Notes: generated from the sequence alone by a model not told the origin. 64,000 bases of DNA from Spisula solida (GCA_947247005.1 OX365955.1:16597322-16661321), one strand, 5' to 3'. Counted from the stretch's first letter, positions 1 through 12,982 are shown. Numbers and translations are program-made.

Positions 1-45
1 TGCGATCATTATTCTCTCTCTCCTGAACGAATAACACTTGCAATT

Positions 46-420
46 ATGTCTGGACGTGGTAAAGGTGGAAAGACAAAGGGAAAGGCAAAGAGCCGATCCA
101 GCCGTGCTGGTCTGCAGTTCCCCGTAGGAAGAATTCACCGTCTTCTGCGAAAGGGTAACTACGCTGAGCGAGTTGGTGCCGGAGCTCCAGTCTACTTGGC
201 CGCTGTTTTGGAATACTTGGCAGCTGAAGTACTCGAACTTGCAGGAAACGCAGCCAGAGACAACAAGAAGACAAGAATCATCCCCCGTCACTTGCAGTTG
301 GCTATCCGCAACGACGAGGAATTGAACAAACTTCTCTCGGGTGTCACCATCGCCCAGGGTGGTGTTCTGCCAAACATCCAGGCAGTTCTCCTGCCCAAGA
401 AGTCAAAGGTTGCCAAGTAA
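46..420 (+). CDS. H2A: Histone H2A, unit 1
   Basis: Canonical replication-dependent H2A of 124 residues, which pairs with H2B in the nucleosome core. The N-terminus starts SGRGKGGK, followed by the histone fold (AGLQFPVGR, acidic-patch region NDEELNKL) and a short [10 protein letters not shown] tail. There is no C-terminal SQ[E/D] motif, so it is not H2A.X. The start codon follows a 45-base leader at the window edge; its promoter lies outside the window. A 3' stem-loop follows 30 nt after the stop. Compared with the other copies it has two synonymous changes, an Arg codon at position 96 and a Leu codon near the 3' end. Confidence 0.98.
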   Translation: MSGRGKGGKTKGKAKSRSSRAGLQFPVGRIHRLLRKGNYAERVGAGAPVYLAAVLEYLAAEVLELAGNAARDNKKTRIIPRHLQLAIRNDEELNKLLSGVTIAQGGVLPNIQAVLLPKKSKVAK

Positions 421-449
421 AGGGCAGACCCTTTATTCTACATCAAAAC

Positions 450-465
450 GGCCCTTTTTAGGGCC
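450..465 (+). terminator. Histone 3' stem-loop, H2A unit 1
   Basis: Six-base-pair stem GGCCCT/AGGGCC with TTTT loop, flanked by AAAAC and ACTAA. A purine-rich acgaaagga lies 12 nt downstream (478-486), as expected of a U7 snRNA target. Directs non-polyadenylated histone mRNA 3'-end formation. Confidence 0.95.
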
Positions 466-588
466 ACTAAATCTTTACGAAAGGACTTGATCTCACTTTG
501 TCAAAACCAAACCAATTAATAATAGTACCCTATAGTATATATAAGGCCCATGTTGTTTTGTCTTTGTTAGCTTATGTATTATATTATA

Positions 589-591
<3 letters not shown>

Positions 592-624
<33 letters not shown>
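592..624 (+). repeat. (TG)n microsatellite, unit 1
   Basis: About 16 TG dinucleotides, expanded only in unit 1. Units 2-4 have a short tatgtgtatgtgtgtgtg tract here. Confidence 0.9.
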
Positions 625-626
<2 letters not shown>

Positions 627-858
627 CGGGAAAGCATTAGAATGGATCCGGTAAACGTGTTTTCGAGTAGATCCGGCTCTCGTAGTGTATGCATACTGGT
701 GGTACCAGAGTCTTATAGATCTGGTGTACTTACTGTGTGGGTATATGGATCATGTATATGCAATGTCCCTGTGTCTTGTATATCCTAGCTTGGTGCTATA
801 CGGATACCGGATCTACTCCAAAATACGTTTACCGGATCCATTCTCTTCCCAACACTCA
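621..858. mobile_element. Foldback MITE-like element, unit 1
   Basis: Inverted arms of about 50 bp. The left starts gtgttcgggaaagcatt and contains atggatccggtaaacg; the right is its imperfect complement ending cttcccaacac. About 130 bp separate them. The right arm has lost the aatg found in the other units. Confidence 0.7.
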
Positions 859-1639
859 CTATATAATATATATACTCACTTGTAGACTCACTTTGTTACT
901 GTTCTGTTCTATTCTGTTTTGTTGTGTTGTGTTCTGTTGTGTTCTGTTGTGTTGTTCTATGTTATAAATGGGATATGTGATGTTCAATACTGGTGTTGGT
1001 ATCATGCTTTTGTACTTCCATTATGTTCATCATATGCATATTAAAAGCTGGAAGCTGGAACTTAGTTTGTGTCTTTTTCCCGCCTATTTGGGTTATTGCT
1101 ACCAAAATGGCGGCTCCCCGGTCATCTAAAAAACGGTCACATATTCATTATTTACGATAAAAGGAAACTTTTTTTTACATAAATGCAAAGTTAAGGGTTG
1201 TCGACCCCTGATTGACTACCATTACCATGTCAGTAATATGTAAAAACACAGTTTAACTAAAAGTCTACTCAAGTTGCACACGGCCAAATAGACTTGTGTT
1301 TCTTCCCCGCCCCCAAAACGCTGATATTTTCATTTTCTGACCGAATTTGGTCAAACTTTTTGCTATTAGTCTTCACCATACGAACCACTCTGTCGATTTA
1401 CAACAATATAACACAGATATAATGCGTTTTCGTGAAAATATTGGCGAAAAACCAATGCTACAACCGTCTCAGCAGCGGTCGCAGCTCACTCTAGCGACCC
1501 TATTTCTCCTCATAATTTTGTTGGGTTTGATTTTATAGGAAAAACAACGCCACGGCTGTGTAGCGGCATGTCTAAGCTTCGCCTAGATGCCAAACTTTAT
1601 GGGTCTAACACATATATTAACGCCACAATCACGAAAAAT

Positions 1640-1807
1640 GTTTGTTGGAGAAAACACACTATACAGTAAACGCACATCGCGCACCTGCAGTATTTCGATC
1701 CCGTCCGCGCGCCCATTTTTTCTCACCGCGACTGACCTACTTACCGATATATTGAGTCCTGTACTGTTCGAACGTAATCATTCTGTTCTCAACAACACGA
1801 AACGAAA
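1640..1807 (+). promoter_or_regulatory. H1 promoter region
   Basis: Contains AAACACA at 1652-1658, matching the H1-specific box known from animal H1 promoters, and TGACCTACTTAC at 1733-1744, the reverse complement of the H2A/H2B motif. No clear TATA box; gatatatt follows at about 1746. Equivalents lie +6278, +12546 and +18824 bp away. Confidence 0.65.
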
Positions 1808-2386
1808 ATGACTGACACCGCTGCTCCCGCTAAAGTGAAGAAGGCTACCAAGCCTAAAACAGCACCAGCTCACCCCAAGTATAGTGAGATGGTTGGCGCT
1901 GCCATTGGTGCACTGAAGGAACGAAGTGGTTCATCTAGACAAGCTATCCTCAAGTACTGTCAAGCTAACTACAAGCTCGGGGATAACGTAACTGCCGTCA
2001 ACGCACGTGTTAAGCAAGCCCTGAAGTCTGGCGTGAAGAGTGGTTCCATCAAGCAGGCCAAGGGAACCGGTGCATCCGGATCCTTCAAACTTGGAGAGGT
2101 CAAGAAAGCAGCCAAGAAGGCCACCAAGCCTAAAGCTGCCAAGCCAAAGAAGGCAAAGACACCCACCAAGAAGAAGCCTGCAGCCAAGAAACCAGCTGCC
2201 AAGAAAGCTGCCAAGCCTAAAGCCGCCAAGGCAGCCAAGAAACCAGCTGCAAAGAAGGCTAAGACACCTAAGAAGGCTGCTGCCAAGCCAAAGAAGGCCA
2301 CCAAGTCACCAAAGAAGACTAAGGCAGCTGCCAAGCCAAAGAAGGCAAAGACACCAAAGAAGGCTGCTGCTGCTGCTAAGAAATAA
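1808..2386 (+). CDS. H1: Linker histone H1, unit 1
   Basis: Linker histone of 192 residues that binds nucleosomal linker DNA. It has a short basic N-terminus (1-21), a winged-helix globular domain at about 22-97 (from HPKYSEMV to [12 protein letters not shown]), and a Lys/Ala/Pro tail (98-192) rich in [15 protein letters not shown] repeats with SPKK and TPKK phosphorylation-type sites. It has a cysteine at residue 51 in the recognition-helix region ([10 protein letters not shown]), which is uncommon in H1. The ATG follows a short leader downstream of a TGACCTACTTAC motif. The 3' stem-loop uses GGTCCT/AGGACC instead of the GGCCCT/AGGGCC of the core histones. Confidence 0.97.
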   Translation: MTDTAAPAKVKKATKPKTAPAHPKYSEMVGAAIGALKERSGSSRQAILKYCQANYKLGDNVTAVNARVKQALKSGVKSGSIKQAKGTGASGSFKLGEVKKAAKKATKPKAAKPKKAKTPTKKKPAAKKPAAKKAAKPKAAKAAKKPAAKKAKTPKKAAAKPKKATKSPKKTKAAAKPKKAKTPKKAAAAAKK

Positions 2387-2416
2387 GCAATTCCATCTTG
2401 TTTATTTCACCACAAA

Positions 2417-2432
2417 GGTCCTTTTCAGGACC
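2417..2432 (+). terminator. Histone 3' stem-loop, H1 unit 1
   Basis: Stem GGTCCT/AGGACC with TTTC loop. It differs from the core histone stem-loops by a compensated C-G to T-A pair and by the loop base. Confidence 0.93.
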
Positions 2433-3009
2433 ATTCATGTATTTTCCATTGAATTTACCTCTAAAATTGTCAAACTTTTATAGTTTCAGTGCTTATACTT
2501 AGGTGTGTGTTGTATCTGAAAACAATAGTCACCCTTAATATTACCCTTATTACCTTTCATTATGACCAACATGTGCAAATATAGGTTTCCCTTGTACAAA
2601 CTCTCTTGAAAATGTAATAATTCAAAGTATTATCAGTGTAATTTCTGATTTTATGTGCAGTTTGTCCCTTACAGGGCATATCATTATACTTGTAATATGG
2701 CACTGGAACAAATATATGAGTAACTGTGTGCATTTGTGCAGTGATTGTGTATTCTTCTATAATAACTACAGTCAAACAGCATCATTTCATTCATTGTCAC
2801 AAAATTAAATGCATTTTCAAGTGTCTGGTACAGATGGGAACAATTTTGGTTAAATTTCAAAACTCTCTCAAAGTGAACATATATGACCGATTTTCATAAT
2901 TTTTGGATTCTCTATTAATAATTAGTCTAAATATTCAGAAAATATCACATTTTGAATGATTTAATTATAAAAAAGTCTTTTAATCACCCAAAAACTGATT
3001 TTTGGCCTT
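2433..3009. other. H1-H3 spacer
   Basis: AT-rich, no gene seen. Diverged copies of this spacer recur at 22668-22985 and 32013-32611 and were the source of the array-edge rearrangement. Confidence 0.75.
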
Positions 3010-3661
<652 letters not shown>

Positions 3662-3690
3662 GTGTCTGTGCTTTGCACACATAACAAAAC

Positions 3691-3706
3691 GGCCCTTTTT
3701 AGGGCC
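3691..3706 (+). terminator. Histone 3' stem-loop, H3 unit 1
   Basis: GGCCCT-TTTT-AGGGCC, with tcgagagatg downstream as a possible U7 target. Confidence 0.95.
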
Positions 3707-4222
3707 ACAAAACTGTTTTCGAGAGATGTACTTCTGCAAATTGTCTCAAATATTCAGCTTTATGTCCCCACACATGTCTTTAAAACAAAATATCGTATAT
3801 AACTAGTTACAAAATCGTAAAACAGGCCAATATTGTTGTAAATATACCAAACTATTCAGGGTCATTCACATATTGCTCCCTATATCACGTATAGTGCTCA
3901 CTATACCAAAAATATTGCCCTTCTATCATAACTCCAAGATCGTAAACATAACAGGAATCGTAAATTATGATATACGACTTCGTAAATGTTGTACAAAATC
4001 GTAAAATCGAGTATTATGTCGTTTGAAAGTACAAAAAACGACTATTTTCGACATTTCGTGCATATTAATTAATGCTCATACGTGAAATTGTGTTTCTACA
4101 ATTTAGGGTACTACAGAATTGTAACAAAACCATTCAAAACCATTTCCATGCGGCAATATTCTCACAATTTAGCAAATAGTACATTTCTAGAGCCTAAACA
4201 GTGCAAAAAGCTGTTCTCGACG
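3707..4222. other. H3-H4 spacer with TCGTAAA repeats
   Basis: AT-rich, no gene seen. At least five copies of TCGTAAA (usually aatcgtaaa) lie between about 3812 and 4003. The unit 4 array breakpoint falls in this spacer. Confidence 0.7.
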
Positions 4223-4670
<448 letters not shown>

Positions 4671-4699
4671 GCACAAGATCGTACTTTCGAGTGCAAAAC

Positions 4700-4715
4700 G
4701 GCCCTTTTTAGGGCC
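4700..4715 (+). terminator. Histone 3' stem-loop, H4 unit 1
   Basis: GGCCCT-TTTT-AGGGCC, 30 nt after the H4 stop. Confidence 0.95.
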
Positions 4716-5204
4716 ACAAATATTCTCGAACGAGTTATTCTCCTAACATTGTCAGTGTTCTATCAATTTAATACACAAAAACATAGTCAATTGTCCCAAT
4801 AATTGAATTTTCGGATGTATCTATCCGAACTTATGGTCATTTTTGTCTATTTTTCGCCTAATATCCATAAATTCTGTTTAACATTGCCTACTATAGCATT
4901 TTAAGACACAACACTATGTCTAAATTGTAATGGCTGCTCAAATTTTAACCAAAGTACCCATTATACAACAAAAAAGCATAAAACATTGGTGGAGAATACA
5001 CTGTTTTGGGCCTAAAACCGTTATTATACATTGAATATGAACATTTCTTGCATTTTTATATGCACAAGCATGCCCAAATTATATTAAACATCACATTTGT
5101 ACATCTTAAACAGAACATAAGTGCAATATGAGCCAAAATGTTGTTTTACAGGCATGAAAATTTTCTAAGTGTCCATTTTACGCGCACCTGCTAGCTGAAA
5201 ATTG
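4716..5204. other. H4-H2B spacer
   Basis: AT-rich spacer with no recognisable feature. A short inverted repeat, tcggatgt/atccga, lies near 4812-4828. Confidence 0.6.
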
Positions 5205-5329
5205 AACAGCCAATCAGAATGCAGCATTTGTGTACCAGGTTCCGTAAGTAGGTCAATCCGGTTTTGCGGACCAGCTCCTCATATATAAAGAAACTCGATT
5301 TGCTGTCGGTATTCATTCCCTGAATAATC
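5205..5329 (+). promoter_or_regulatory. H2B promoter
   Basis: CCAAT at 5210-5214, GTAAGTAGGTCA at 5244-5255, TATATAAA at 5282-5289. Equivalents lie +6278 and +12546 bp away. Confidence 0.8.
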
Positions 5330-5704
5330 ATGGTTGCTAAAGGTGTTGCAAGCAAAGGAAGCAAGAAGGCCGCCACCAAGGCAAAGGCCGCAAGATCTAC
5401 TGACAAGAAACGAAGGAGGAGGAGGAGGGAATCCTACTCTATCTACATCTACAAAGTGTTGAGACAAGTGCACCCAGACACTGGTGTATCAAGCAAAGCC
5501 ATGTCCATCATGAACAGCTTTGTCAACGACATCTTTGAGAGAATTGCTGCTGAGGCTTCAAGACTCGCTCACTACAACAAGCGATCAACCATCACCAGCA
5601 GAGAAATCCAGACAGCTGTCAGACTTCTGTTGCCCGGTGAACTCGCCAAGCACGCCGTCAGCGAGGGTACCAAGGCTGTCACCAAGTACACCAGCAGCAA
5701 ATAA
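5330..5704 (+). CDS. H2B: Histone H2B, unit 1
   Basis: H2B of 124 residues. The N-tail ([20 protein letters not shown]) is typical of invertebrate H2B in composition. It is followed by a basic patch of two Lys and six Arg ([11 protein letters not shown]), largely encoded by repeated agg codons. The histone fold contains [17 protein letters not shown] and ends AVTKYTSSK. The conserved C-terminal ubiquitination lysine lies in that AVTKYTSSK end. TATATAAA lies about 45 nt upstream of the ATG, and a stem-loop follows 32 nt after the stop. Confidence 0.98.
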   Translation: MVAKGVASKGSKKAATKAKAARSTDKKRRRRRRESYSIYIYKVLRQVHPDTGVSSKAMSIMNSFVNDIFERIAAEASRLAHYNKRSTITSREIQTAVRLLLPGELAKHAVSEGTKAVTKYTSSK

Positions 5705-5736
5705 ACATTTGCTGTCTAGTGCATTTACAACAAAAC

Positions 5737-5752
5737 GGCCCTTTTTAGGGCC
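5737..5752 (+). terminator. Histone 3' stem-loop, H2B unit 1
   Basis: GGCCCT-TTTT-AGGGCC, 32 nt after the H2B stop. Confidence 0.95.
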
Positions 5753-6155
5753 ACTCATCTTATTTCGATTGAGTGCTTCTTATACTGATTGTTTATACGT
5801 TTACTCTATATACACTGTGTCCCAATTAATATATAAATTTTTAATACAACCCATTCAAGTCCTGTAAAATGCATCAGATATTATATGATATACATGAAAG
5901 TGCATGAAATAACCCAAGATAGTTACATATTAATACAAAGAATGCGTTTATAACCTCGTTTTGTCAACCCCAATATTGCCCCAAAACACCGTACTTTAGA
6001 TCCCTATTATCGCTGTATAATCCTATGTATTAACATAAAATATATGTTTTTAGACAATATGTACCCTGTTCTTTCCAAAAATCCACATAAAAACTTCGAA
6101 AAGTTGTAAATAAGGGAAAAAAGGGGTGCCGAAACGGCCTATAGTAGCTTGTCTC
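5753..6155. other. H2B-H2A spacer
   Basis: AT-rich, no gene seen. It is recognisable in decayed form at 23125-23280, 23757-24140, 32750-32900 and 33690-34070. Confidence 0.7.
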
Positions 6156-6329
6156 TGATTGGCTGAAATGCCCTAGTCTCGCGCATCGTGATTGGTCGGC
6201 GTTTTAGTGCACCTGCACTGAACCCAGCGTTTTGTAAGTAGGTCAATCCGATTCCTGGGGGTATATAAGGCAAAAAATCAAAATTGCGATCATTATTCTC
6301 TCTCTCCTGAACGAATAACACTTGCAATT
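6156..6329 (+). promoter_or_regulatory. H2A promoter and leader
   Basis: ATTGG (inverted CCAAT) at 6158-6162 and 6191-6195, GTAAGTAGGTCA at 6234-6245, TATATAAG at 6262-6269, then a leader to the ATG at 6330. The same layout occurs before the unit 3 H2A (TATA 12540-12547) and the unit 4 H2A (18808-18815). Confidence 0.85.
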
Positions 6330-6704
6330 ATGTCTGGACGTGGTAAAGGTGGAAAGACAAAGGGAAAGGCAAAGAGCCGTTCCAGCCGTGCTGGTCTGCA
6401 GTTCCCCGTAGGAAGAATTCACCGTCTTCTGCGAAAGGGTAACTACGCTGAGCGAGTTGGTGCCGGAGCTCCAGTCTACTTGGCCGCTGTTTTGGAATAC
6501 TTGGCAGCTGAAGTACTCGAACTTGCAGGAAACGCAGCCAGAGACAACAAGAAGACAAGAATCATCCCCCGTCACTTGCAGTTGGCTATCCGCAACGACG
6601 AGGAATTGAACAAACTTCTCTCGGGTGTCACCATCGCCCAGGGTGGTGTTCTGCCAAACATCCAGGCAGTTCTCCTCCCCAAGAAGTCAAAGGTTGCCAA
6701 GTAA
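6330..6704 (+). CDS. H2A: Histone H2A, unit 2
   Basis: Same 124-residue protein as the unit 1 copy. Here the promoter is in view: two ATTGG boxes, the GTAAGTAGGTCA motif and a TATATAAG box about 60 nt before the ATG. Confidence 0.98.
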   Translation: MSGRGKGGKTKGKAKSRSSRAGLQFPVGRIHRLLRKGNYAERVGAGAPVYLAAVLEYLAAEVLELAGNAARDNKKTRIIPRHLQLAIRNDEELNKLLSGVTIAQGGVLPNIQAVLLPKKSKVAK

Positions 6705-6733
6705 AGGGCAGACCCTTTATTCTACATCAAAAC

Positions 6734-6749
6734 GGCCCTTTTTAGGGCC
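6734..6749 (+). terminator. Histone 3' stem-loop, H2A unit 2
   Basis: Same hairpin and downstream acgaaagga as the unit 1 H2A. Confidence 0.95.
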
Positions 6750-6885
6750 ACTAAATCTTTACGAAAGGACTTGATCTCACTTTGTCAAAACCAAACCAAT
6801 TAATAATAGTTCCCTATAGTATATATAAGGCCCATGTTGTTTTGTCTTTGTTACCTTATGTATATATATGTATGTGTATGTGTGT

Positions 6886-7123
6886 GTGTTCGGGAAAGCA
6901 TTACAATGGATCCGGTAAACGTGTTTTCGAGTAGATCCGGCTCTCGTAGTGTATGCATACTGGTGGTACCAGAGTCTTATTGATCTGGTGTACTTACTGT
7001 GTGGGTATATGGATCATGTATATGCAATGTCCCTGTGTCTTGTATATCCTAGCTTGGTGCTATACGGATACCGGATCTACTCCAAAATACGTTTACCGGA
7101 TCCATTCTAATGCTTCCCAACAC
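6886..7123. mobile_element. Foldback MITE-like element, unit 2
   Basis: Same inverted-repeat element with both arms complete (gtgttcgggaaagcatta / taatgcttcccaacac). Confidence 0.7.
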
Positions 7124-8085
7124 TCACTATATAATATATATACTCACTTGTAGACTCACTTTGTTACTGTTCTGTTCTATTCTGTTATGTTGTGTTCTGT
7201 TGTGTTCTGTTGTGTTGTGTTCTGTTGTGTTGTTCTATGTTATAAATGTGATATGTGATGTTCAATACTGGTGTTGGTATCATGCTTTTGTACTTCCATT
7301 ATGTTCATCATATGCATATTAAAAGCTGGAAGCTGGAACTTAGTTTGTGTCTTTTTCCCGCCTATTTAGGTTATTGCTACCAAAATGGCGGCTCCCTGGT
7401 CATCTAAAAAACGGTCACATATTCATTATTTACGATAAAAGGAAACTTTTTTTTACATAAATGCAAAGTTAAGGGTTGTCGACCCCTGATTGACTACCAT
7501 TACCATGTCAGTAATATGTAAAAACACAGTTTAACTAAAAGTCTACTCAAGTTGCACACGGCCAAATAGACTTGTGTTTCTTCCCCGCCCCCAAAACGCT
7601 GATATTTTCATTTTCTGACCGAATCTGGTCAAACTTTTTGCTATTAGTCTTCACCATACGAACCACTCTGTCGATTTACGACCATATAACACGGATATAA
7701 CGCGTTTTCGTGAAAATATTGGCGAAAAACCAATGCTACAACCGTCTCAGCAGCGGTCGCAGCTCACTCTAGCGACCCTATTTCTCCTCATAATTTTGTT
7801 GGGTTTGATTTTATAGGAAAAACAACGCCACGGCTGTGTAGCGGCATGTCTAAGCTTCGCCTAGATGCCAAACTTTATGGGTCTAACACATATATTAACG
7901 CCACAATCACGAAAAATGTATGTTGGAGAAAACACACTATACAGTAAACGCACATCGCGCACCTGCAGTATTTCGATCCCGTCCGCGCGCCCATTTTTTC
8001 TCACCGCGACTGACCTACTTACCGATATATTGAGTCCTGTACTGTTCGAACGTAATCATTCTGTTCTCAACAACACGAAACGAAA

Positions 8086-8664
8086 ATGACTGACACCGCT
8101 GCTCCCGCTAAAGTGAAGAAGGCTACCAAGCCTAAAACAGCACCAGCTCACCCCAAGTATAGTGAGATGGTTGGCGCTGCCATTGGTGCACTGAAGGAAC
8201 GAAGTGGTTCATCTAGACAAGCTATCCTCAAGTACTGTCAAGCTAACTACAAGCTCGGGGATAACGTAACTGCCGTCAACGCACGTGTTAAGCAAGCCCT
8301 GAAGTCTGGTGTGAAGAGTGGTTCCATCAAGCAGGCCAAGGGAACCGGTGCATCCGGATCCTTCAAACTTGGAGAGGTCAAGAAAGCAGCCAAGAAGGCC
8401 ACCAAGCCTAAAGCTGCCAAGCCAAAGAAGGCAAAGACACCCACCAAGAAGAAGCCTGCAGCCAAGAAACCAGCTGCCAAGAAAGCTGCCAAGCCTAAAG
8501 CCGCCAAGGCAGCCAAGAAACCAGCTGCAAAGAAAGCCAAGACACCTAAGAAGGCTGCTGCCAAGCCAAAGAAGGCCACCAAGTCACCAAAGAAGACTAA
8601 GGCAGCTGCCAAGCCAAAGAAGGCAAAGACACCAAAGAAGGCTGCTGCTGCTGCTAAGAAATAA
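8086..8664 (+). CDS. H1: Linker histone H1, unit 2
   Basis: Same 192-residue protein as the unit 1 H1. It differs by silent changes only (a Gly codon in the globular domain, and Lys-Ala codons reading aaagcc in the tail instead of aaggct). Confidence 0.97.
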   Translation: MTDTAAPAKVKKATKPKTAPAHPKYSEMVGAAIGALKERSGSSRQAILKYCQANYKLGDNVTAVNARVKQALKSGVKSGSIKQAKGTGASGSFKLGEVKKAAKKATKPKAAKPKKAKTPTKKKPAAKKPAAKKAAKPKAAKAAKKPAAKKAKTPKKAAAKPKKATKSPKKTKAAAKPKKAKTPKKAAAAAKK

Positions 8665-8694
8665 GCAATTCCATCTTGTTTATTTCACCACAAA

Positions 8695-8710
8695 GGTCCT
8701 TTTCAGGACC
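8695..8710 (+). terminator. Histone 3' stem-loop, H1 unit 2
   Basis: GGTCCT-TTTC-AGGACC, the H1 version. Confidence 0.93.
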
Positions 8711-9516
8711 ATTCATGTATTTTCCATTGAATTTACCTCTAAAATTGTCAAACTTTTATAGTTTCAGTGCTTATACTTAGGTGTGTGTTGTATCTGAAAA
8801 CAATAGTCACCCTTAATATTACCCTTATTACCTTTCATTATGACCAACATGTGCAAATATAGGTTTCCCTTGTACAAACTCTCTTGAAAATGTAATAATT
8901 CAAAGTATTATCAGTGTAATTTCTGATTTTATGTGCAGTTTGTCCCTTACAGGGCATATCATTATACTTGTAATATGGCACTGGAACAAATATATGAGTA
9001 ACTGTGTGCATTTGTGCAGTGATTGTGTATTCTTCTATAATAACTACAGTCAAACAGCATCATTTCATTCATTGTCACAAAATTAAATGCATTTTCAAGT
9101 GTCTGGTACAGATGGGAACAATTTTGGTTAAATTTCAAAACTCTCTCAAAGTGAACATATATGACCGATTTTCATAATTTTTGGATTCTCTATTAATAAT
9201 TAGTCTAAATATTCAGAAAATATCACATTTTGAATGATTTAATTATAAAAAAGTCTTTTAATCACCCAAAAACTGATTTTTGGCCTTGCCTAAAATGCCT
9301 ATAAAAGCTGCTCTCTGATTGGTCCAATTGCCCTAGTGTCGCACGGTGTGATTGGTCGCTTACCAGCCGAACTACCCGCTGTAAGGCCAAATCTGATTAG
9401 TTTATTTACTATCCGTTTTTGCAAACGAAAAATGAACAGCCAATCAACGTCCAGCAAGCTAAAGCGCGGTTATATTAACTCTGCACTTTGTTGCTATCAT
9501 TTCATAACTATTCTAG

Positions 9517-9939
<423 letters not shown>

Positions 9940-9968
9940 GTGTCTGTGCTTTGCACACATAACAAAAC

Positions 9969-9984
9969 GGCCCTTTTTAGGGCC
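9969..9984 (+). terminator. Histone 3' stem-loop, H3 unit 2
   Basis: GGCCCT-TTTT-AGGGCC after H3. Confidence 0.95.
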
Positions 9985-10561
9985 ACAAAACTGTTTTCGA
10001 GAGATGTACTTCTGCAAATTGTCTCAAATATTCAGCTTTATGTCCCCACACATGTCTTTAAAACAAAATATCGTATATAACTAGTTACAAAATCGTAAAA
10101 CAGGCCAATATTGTTGTAAATATACCAAACTATTCAGGGTCATTCACATATTGCTCCCTATATCACGTATAGTGCTCACTATACCAAAAATATTGCCCTT
10201 CTATCATAACTCCAAGATCGTAAACATAACAGGAATCGTAAATTATGATATACGACTTCGTAAATGTTGTACAAAATCGTAAAATCGAGTATTATGTCGT
10301 TTGAAAGTACAAAAAACGACTATTTTCGACATTTCGTGCATATTAATTAATGCTCATACGTGAAATTGTGTTTCTACAATTTAGGGTACTACAGAATTGT
10401 AACAAAACCATTCAAAACCATTTCCATGCGGCAATATTCTCACAATTTAGCAAATAGTACATTTCTAGAGCCTAAACAGTGCAAAAAGCTGTTCTCGACG
10501 CTGATTGGTTGACGAAAAACGAGCAACCAATCAGAAACGACCAGTACTTGTGACCTACTGA

Positions 10562-10948
<387 letters not shown>

Positions 10949-10977
10949 GCACAAGATCGTACTTTCGAGTGCAAAAC

Positions 10978-10993
10978 GGCCCTTTTTAGGGCC
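10978..10993 (+). terminator. Histone 3' stem-loop, H4 unit 2
   Basis: GGCCCT-TTTT-AGGGCC after H4. Confidence 0.95.
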
Positions 10994-11607
10994 ACAAATA
11001 TTCTCGAACGAGTTATTCTCCTAACATTGTCAGTGTTCTATCAATTTAATACACAAAAACATAGTCAATTGTCCCAATAATTGAATTTTCGGATGTATCT
11101 ATCCGAACTTATGGTCATTTTTGTCTATTTTTCGCCTAATATCCATAAATTCTGTTTAACATTGCCTACTATAGCATTTTAAGACACAACACTATGTCTA
11201 AATTGTAATGGCTGCTCAAATTTTAACCAAAGTACCCATTATACAACAAAAAAGCATAAAACATTGGTGGAGAATACACTGTTTTGGGCCTAAAACCGTT
11301 ATTATACATTGAATATGAACATTTCTTGCATTTTTATATGCACAAGCATGCCCAAATTATATTAAACATCACATTTGTACATCTTAAACAGAACATAAGT
11401 GCAATATGAGCCAAAATGTTGTTTTACAGGCATGAAAATTTTCTAAGTGTCCATTTTACGCGCACCTGCTAGCTGAAAATTGAACAGCCAATCAGAATGC
11501 AGCATTTGTGTACCAGGTTCCGTAAGTAGGTCAATCCGGTTTTGCGGACCAGCTCCTCATATATAAAGAAACTCGATTTGCTGTCGGTATTCATTCCCTG
11601 AATAATC

Positions 11608-11982
11608 ATGGTTGCTAAAGGTGTTGCAAGCAAAGGAAGCAAGAAGGCCGCCACCAAGGCAAAGGCCGCAAGATCTACTGACAAGAAACGAAGGAGGAGG
11701 AGGAGGGAATCCTACTCTATCTACATCTACAAAGTGTTGAGACAAGTGCACCCAGACACTGGTGTATCAAGCAAAGCCATGTCCATCATGAACAGCTTTG
11801 TCAACGACATCTTTGAGAGAATTGCTGCTGAGGCTTCAAGACTCGCTCACTACAACAAGCGATCAACCATCACCAGCAGAGAAATCCAGACAGCTGTCAG
11901 ACTTCTGTTGCCCGGTGAACTCGCCAAGCACGCCGTCAGCGAGGGTACCAAGGCTGTCACCAAGTACACCAGCAGCAAATAA
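11608..11982 (+). CDS. H2B: Histone H2B, unit 2
   Basis: Same coding sequence as the unit 1 H2B, including the agg-encoded arginine run. Confidence 0.98.
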   Translation: MVAKGVASKGSKKAATKAKAARSTDKKRRRRRRESYSIYIYKVLRQVHPDTGVSSKAMSIMNSFVNDIFERIAAEASRLAHYNKRSTITSREIQTAVRLLLPGELAKHAVSEGTKAVTKYTSSK

Positions 11983-12014
11983 ACATTTGCTGTCTAGTGC
12001 ATTTACAACAAAAC

Positions 12015-12030
12015 GGCCCTTTTTAGGGCC
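12015..12030 (+). terminator. Histone 3' stem-loop, H2B unit 2
   Basis: GGCCCT-TTTT-AGGGCC after H2B. Confidence 0.95.
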
Positions 12031-12607
12031 ACTCATCTTATTTCGATTGAGTGCTTCTTATACTGATTGTTTATACGTTTACTCTATATACACTGTGTCC
12101 CAATTAATATATAAATTTTTAATACAACCCATTCAAGTCCTGTAAAATGCATCAGATATTATATGATATACATGAAAGTGCATGAAATAACCCAAGATAG
12201 TTACATATTAATACAAAGAATGCGTTTATAACCTCGTTTTGTCAACCCCAATATTGCCCCAAAACACCGTACTTTAGATCCCTATTATCGCTGTATAATC
12301 CTATGTATTAACATAAAATATATGTTTTTAGACAATATGTACCCTGTTCTTTCCAAAAATCCACATAAAAACTTCGAAAAGTTGTAAATAAGGGAAAAAA
12401 GGGGTGCCGAAACGGCCTATAGTAGCTTGTCTCTGATTGGCTGAAATGCCCTAGTCTCGCGCATCGTGATTGGTCGGCGTTTTAGTGCACCTGCACTGAA
12501 CCCATCGTTTTGTAAGTAGGTCAATCCGATTCCTGGGGGTATATAAGGCAAAAAATCAAAATTGCGATCATTATTCTCTCTCTCCTGAACGAATAACACT
12601 TGCAATT

Positions 12608-12982
12608 ATGTCTGGACGTGGTAAAGGTGGAAAGACAAAGGGAAAGGCAAAGAGCCGTTCCAGCCGTGCTGGTCTGCAGTTCCCCGTAGGAAGAATTCAC
12701 CGTCTTCTGCGAAAGGGTAACTACGCTGAGCGAGTTGGTGCCGGAGCTCCAGTCTACTTGGCCGCTGTTTTGGAATACTTGGCAGCTGAAGTACTCGAAC
12801 TTGCAGGAAACGCAGCCAGAGACAACAAGAAGACAAGAATCATCCCCCGTCACTTGCAGTTGGCTATCCGCAACGACGAGGAATTGAACAAACTTCTCTC
12901 GGGTGTCACCATCGCCCAGGGTGGTGTTCTGCCAAACATCCAGGCAGTTCTCCTCCCCAAGAAGTCAAAGGTTGCCAAGTAA
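12608..12982 (+). CDS. H2A: Histone H2A, unit 3
   Basis: Protein identical to the other H2A copies, and nucleotide sequence apparently identical to unit 2. The upstream region has one G-to-T difference near 12506, before the GTAAGTAGGTCA motif. Confidence 0.98.
   Translation: MSGRGKGGKTKGKAKSRSSRAGLQFPVGRIHRLLRKGNYAERVGAGAPVYLAAVLEYLAAEVLELAGNAARDNKKTRIIPRHLQLAIRNDEELNKLLSGVTIAQGGVLPNIQAVLLPKKSKVAK

Larger units (their letters stand above)
488..1639. other. H2A-H1 spacer
   Basis: No gene seen. It holds a (TG)n tract (about 592-624), a foldback MITE (621-858), a TGTGTTCTGT-type minisatellite (about 900-962), an aaaatggcggctccc stretch around 1105 that resembles a YY1 site, and an upstream AAACACA near 1247. 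The microsatellites account for most of the length difference between units. Equivalent spacers lie in units 2, 3 and 4. Confidence 0.8.

Noticed and set aside
46..420. H2A.X or H2A.Z variant
   Set aside because: No SQ[E/D] motif at the C-terminus and the rest of the protein is canonical H2A.
1969..2334. 121-residue - strand ORF opposite H1 (and its copies in units 2-4)
   Set aside because: It is the mirror of the low-complexity Lys/Ala tail of H1; its Ala/Phe/Leu composition follows from that.
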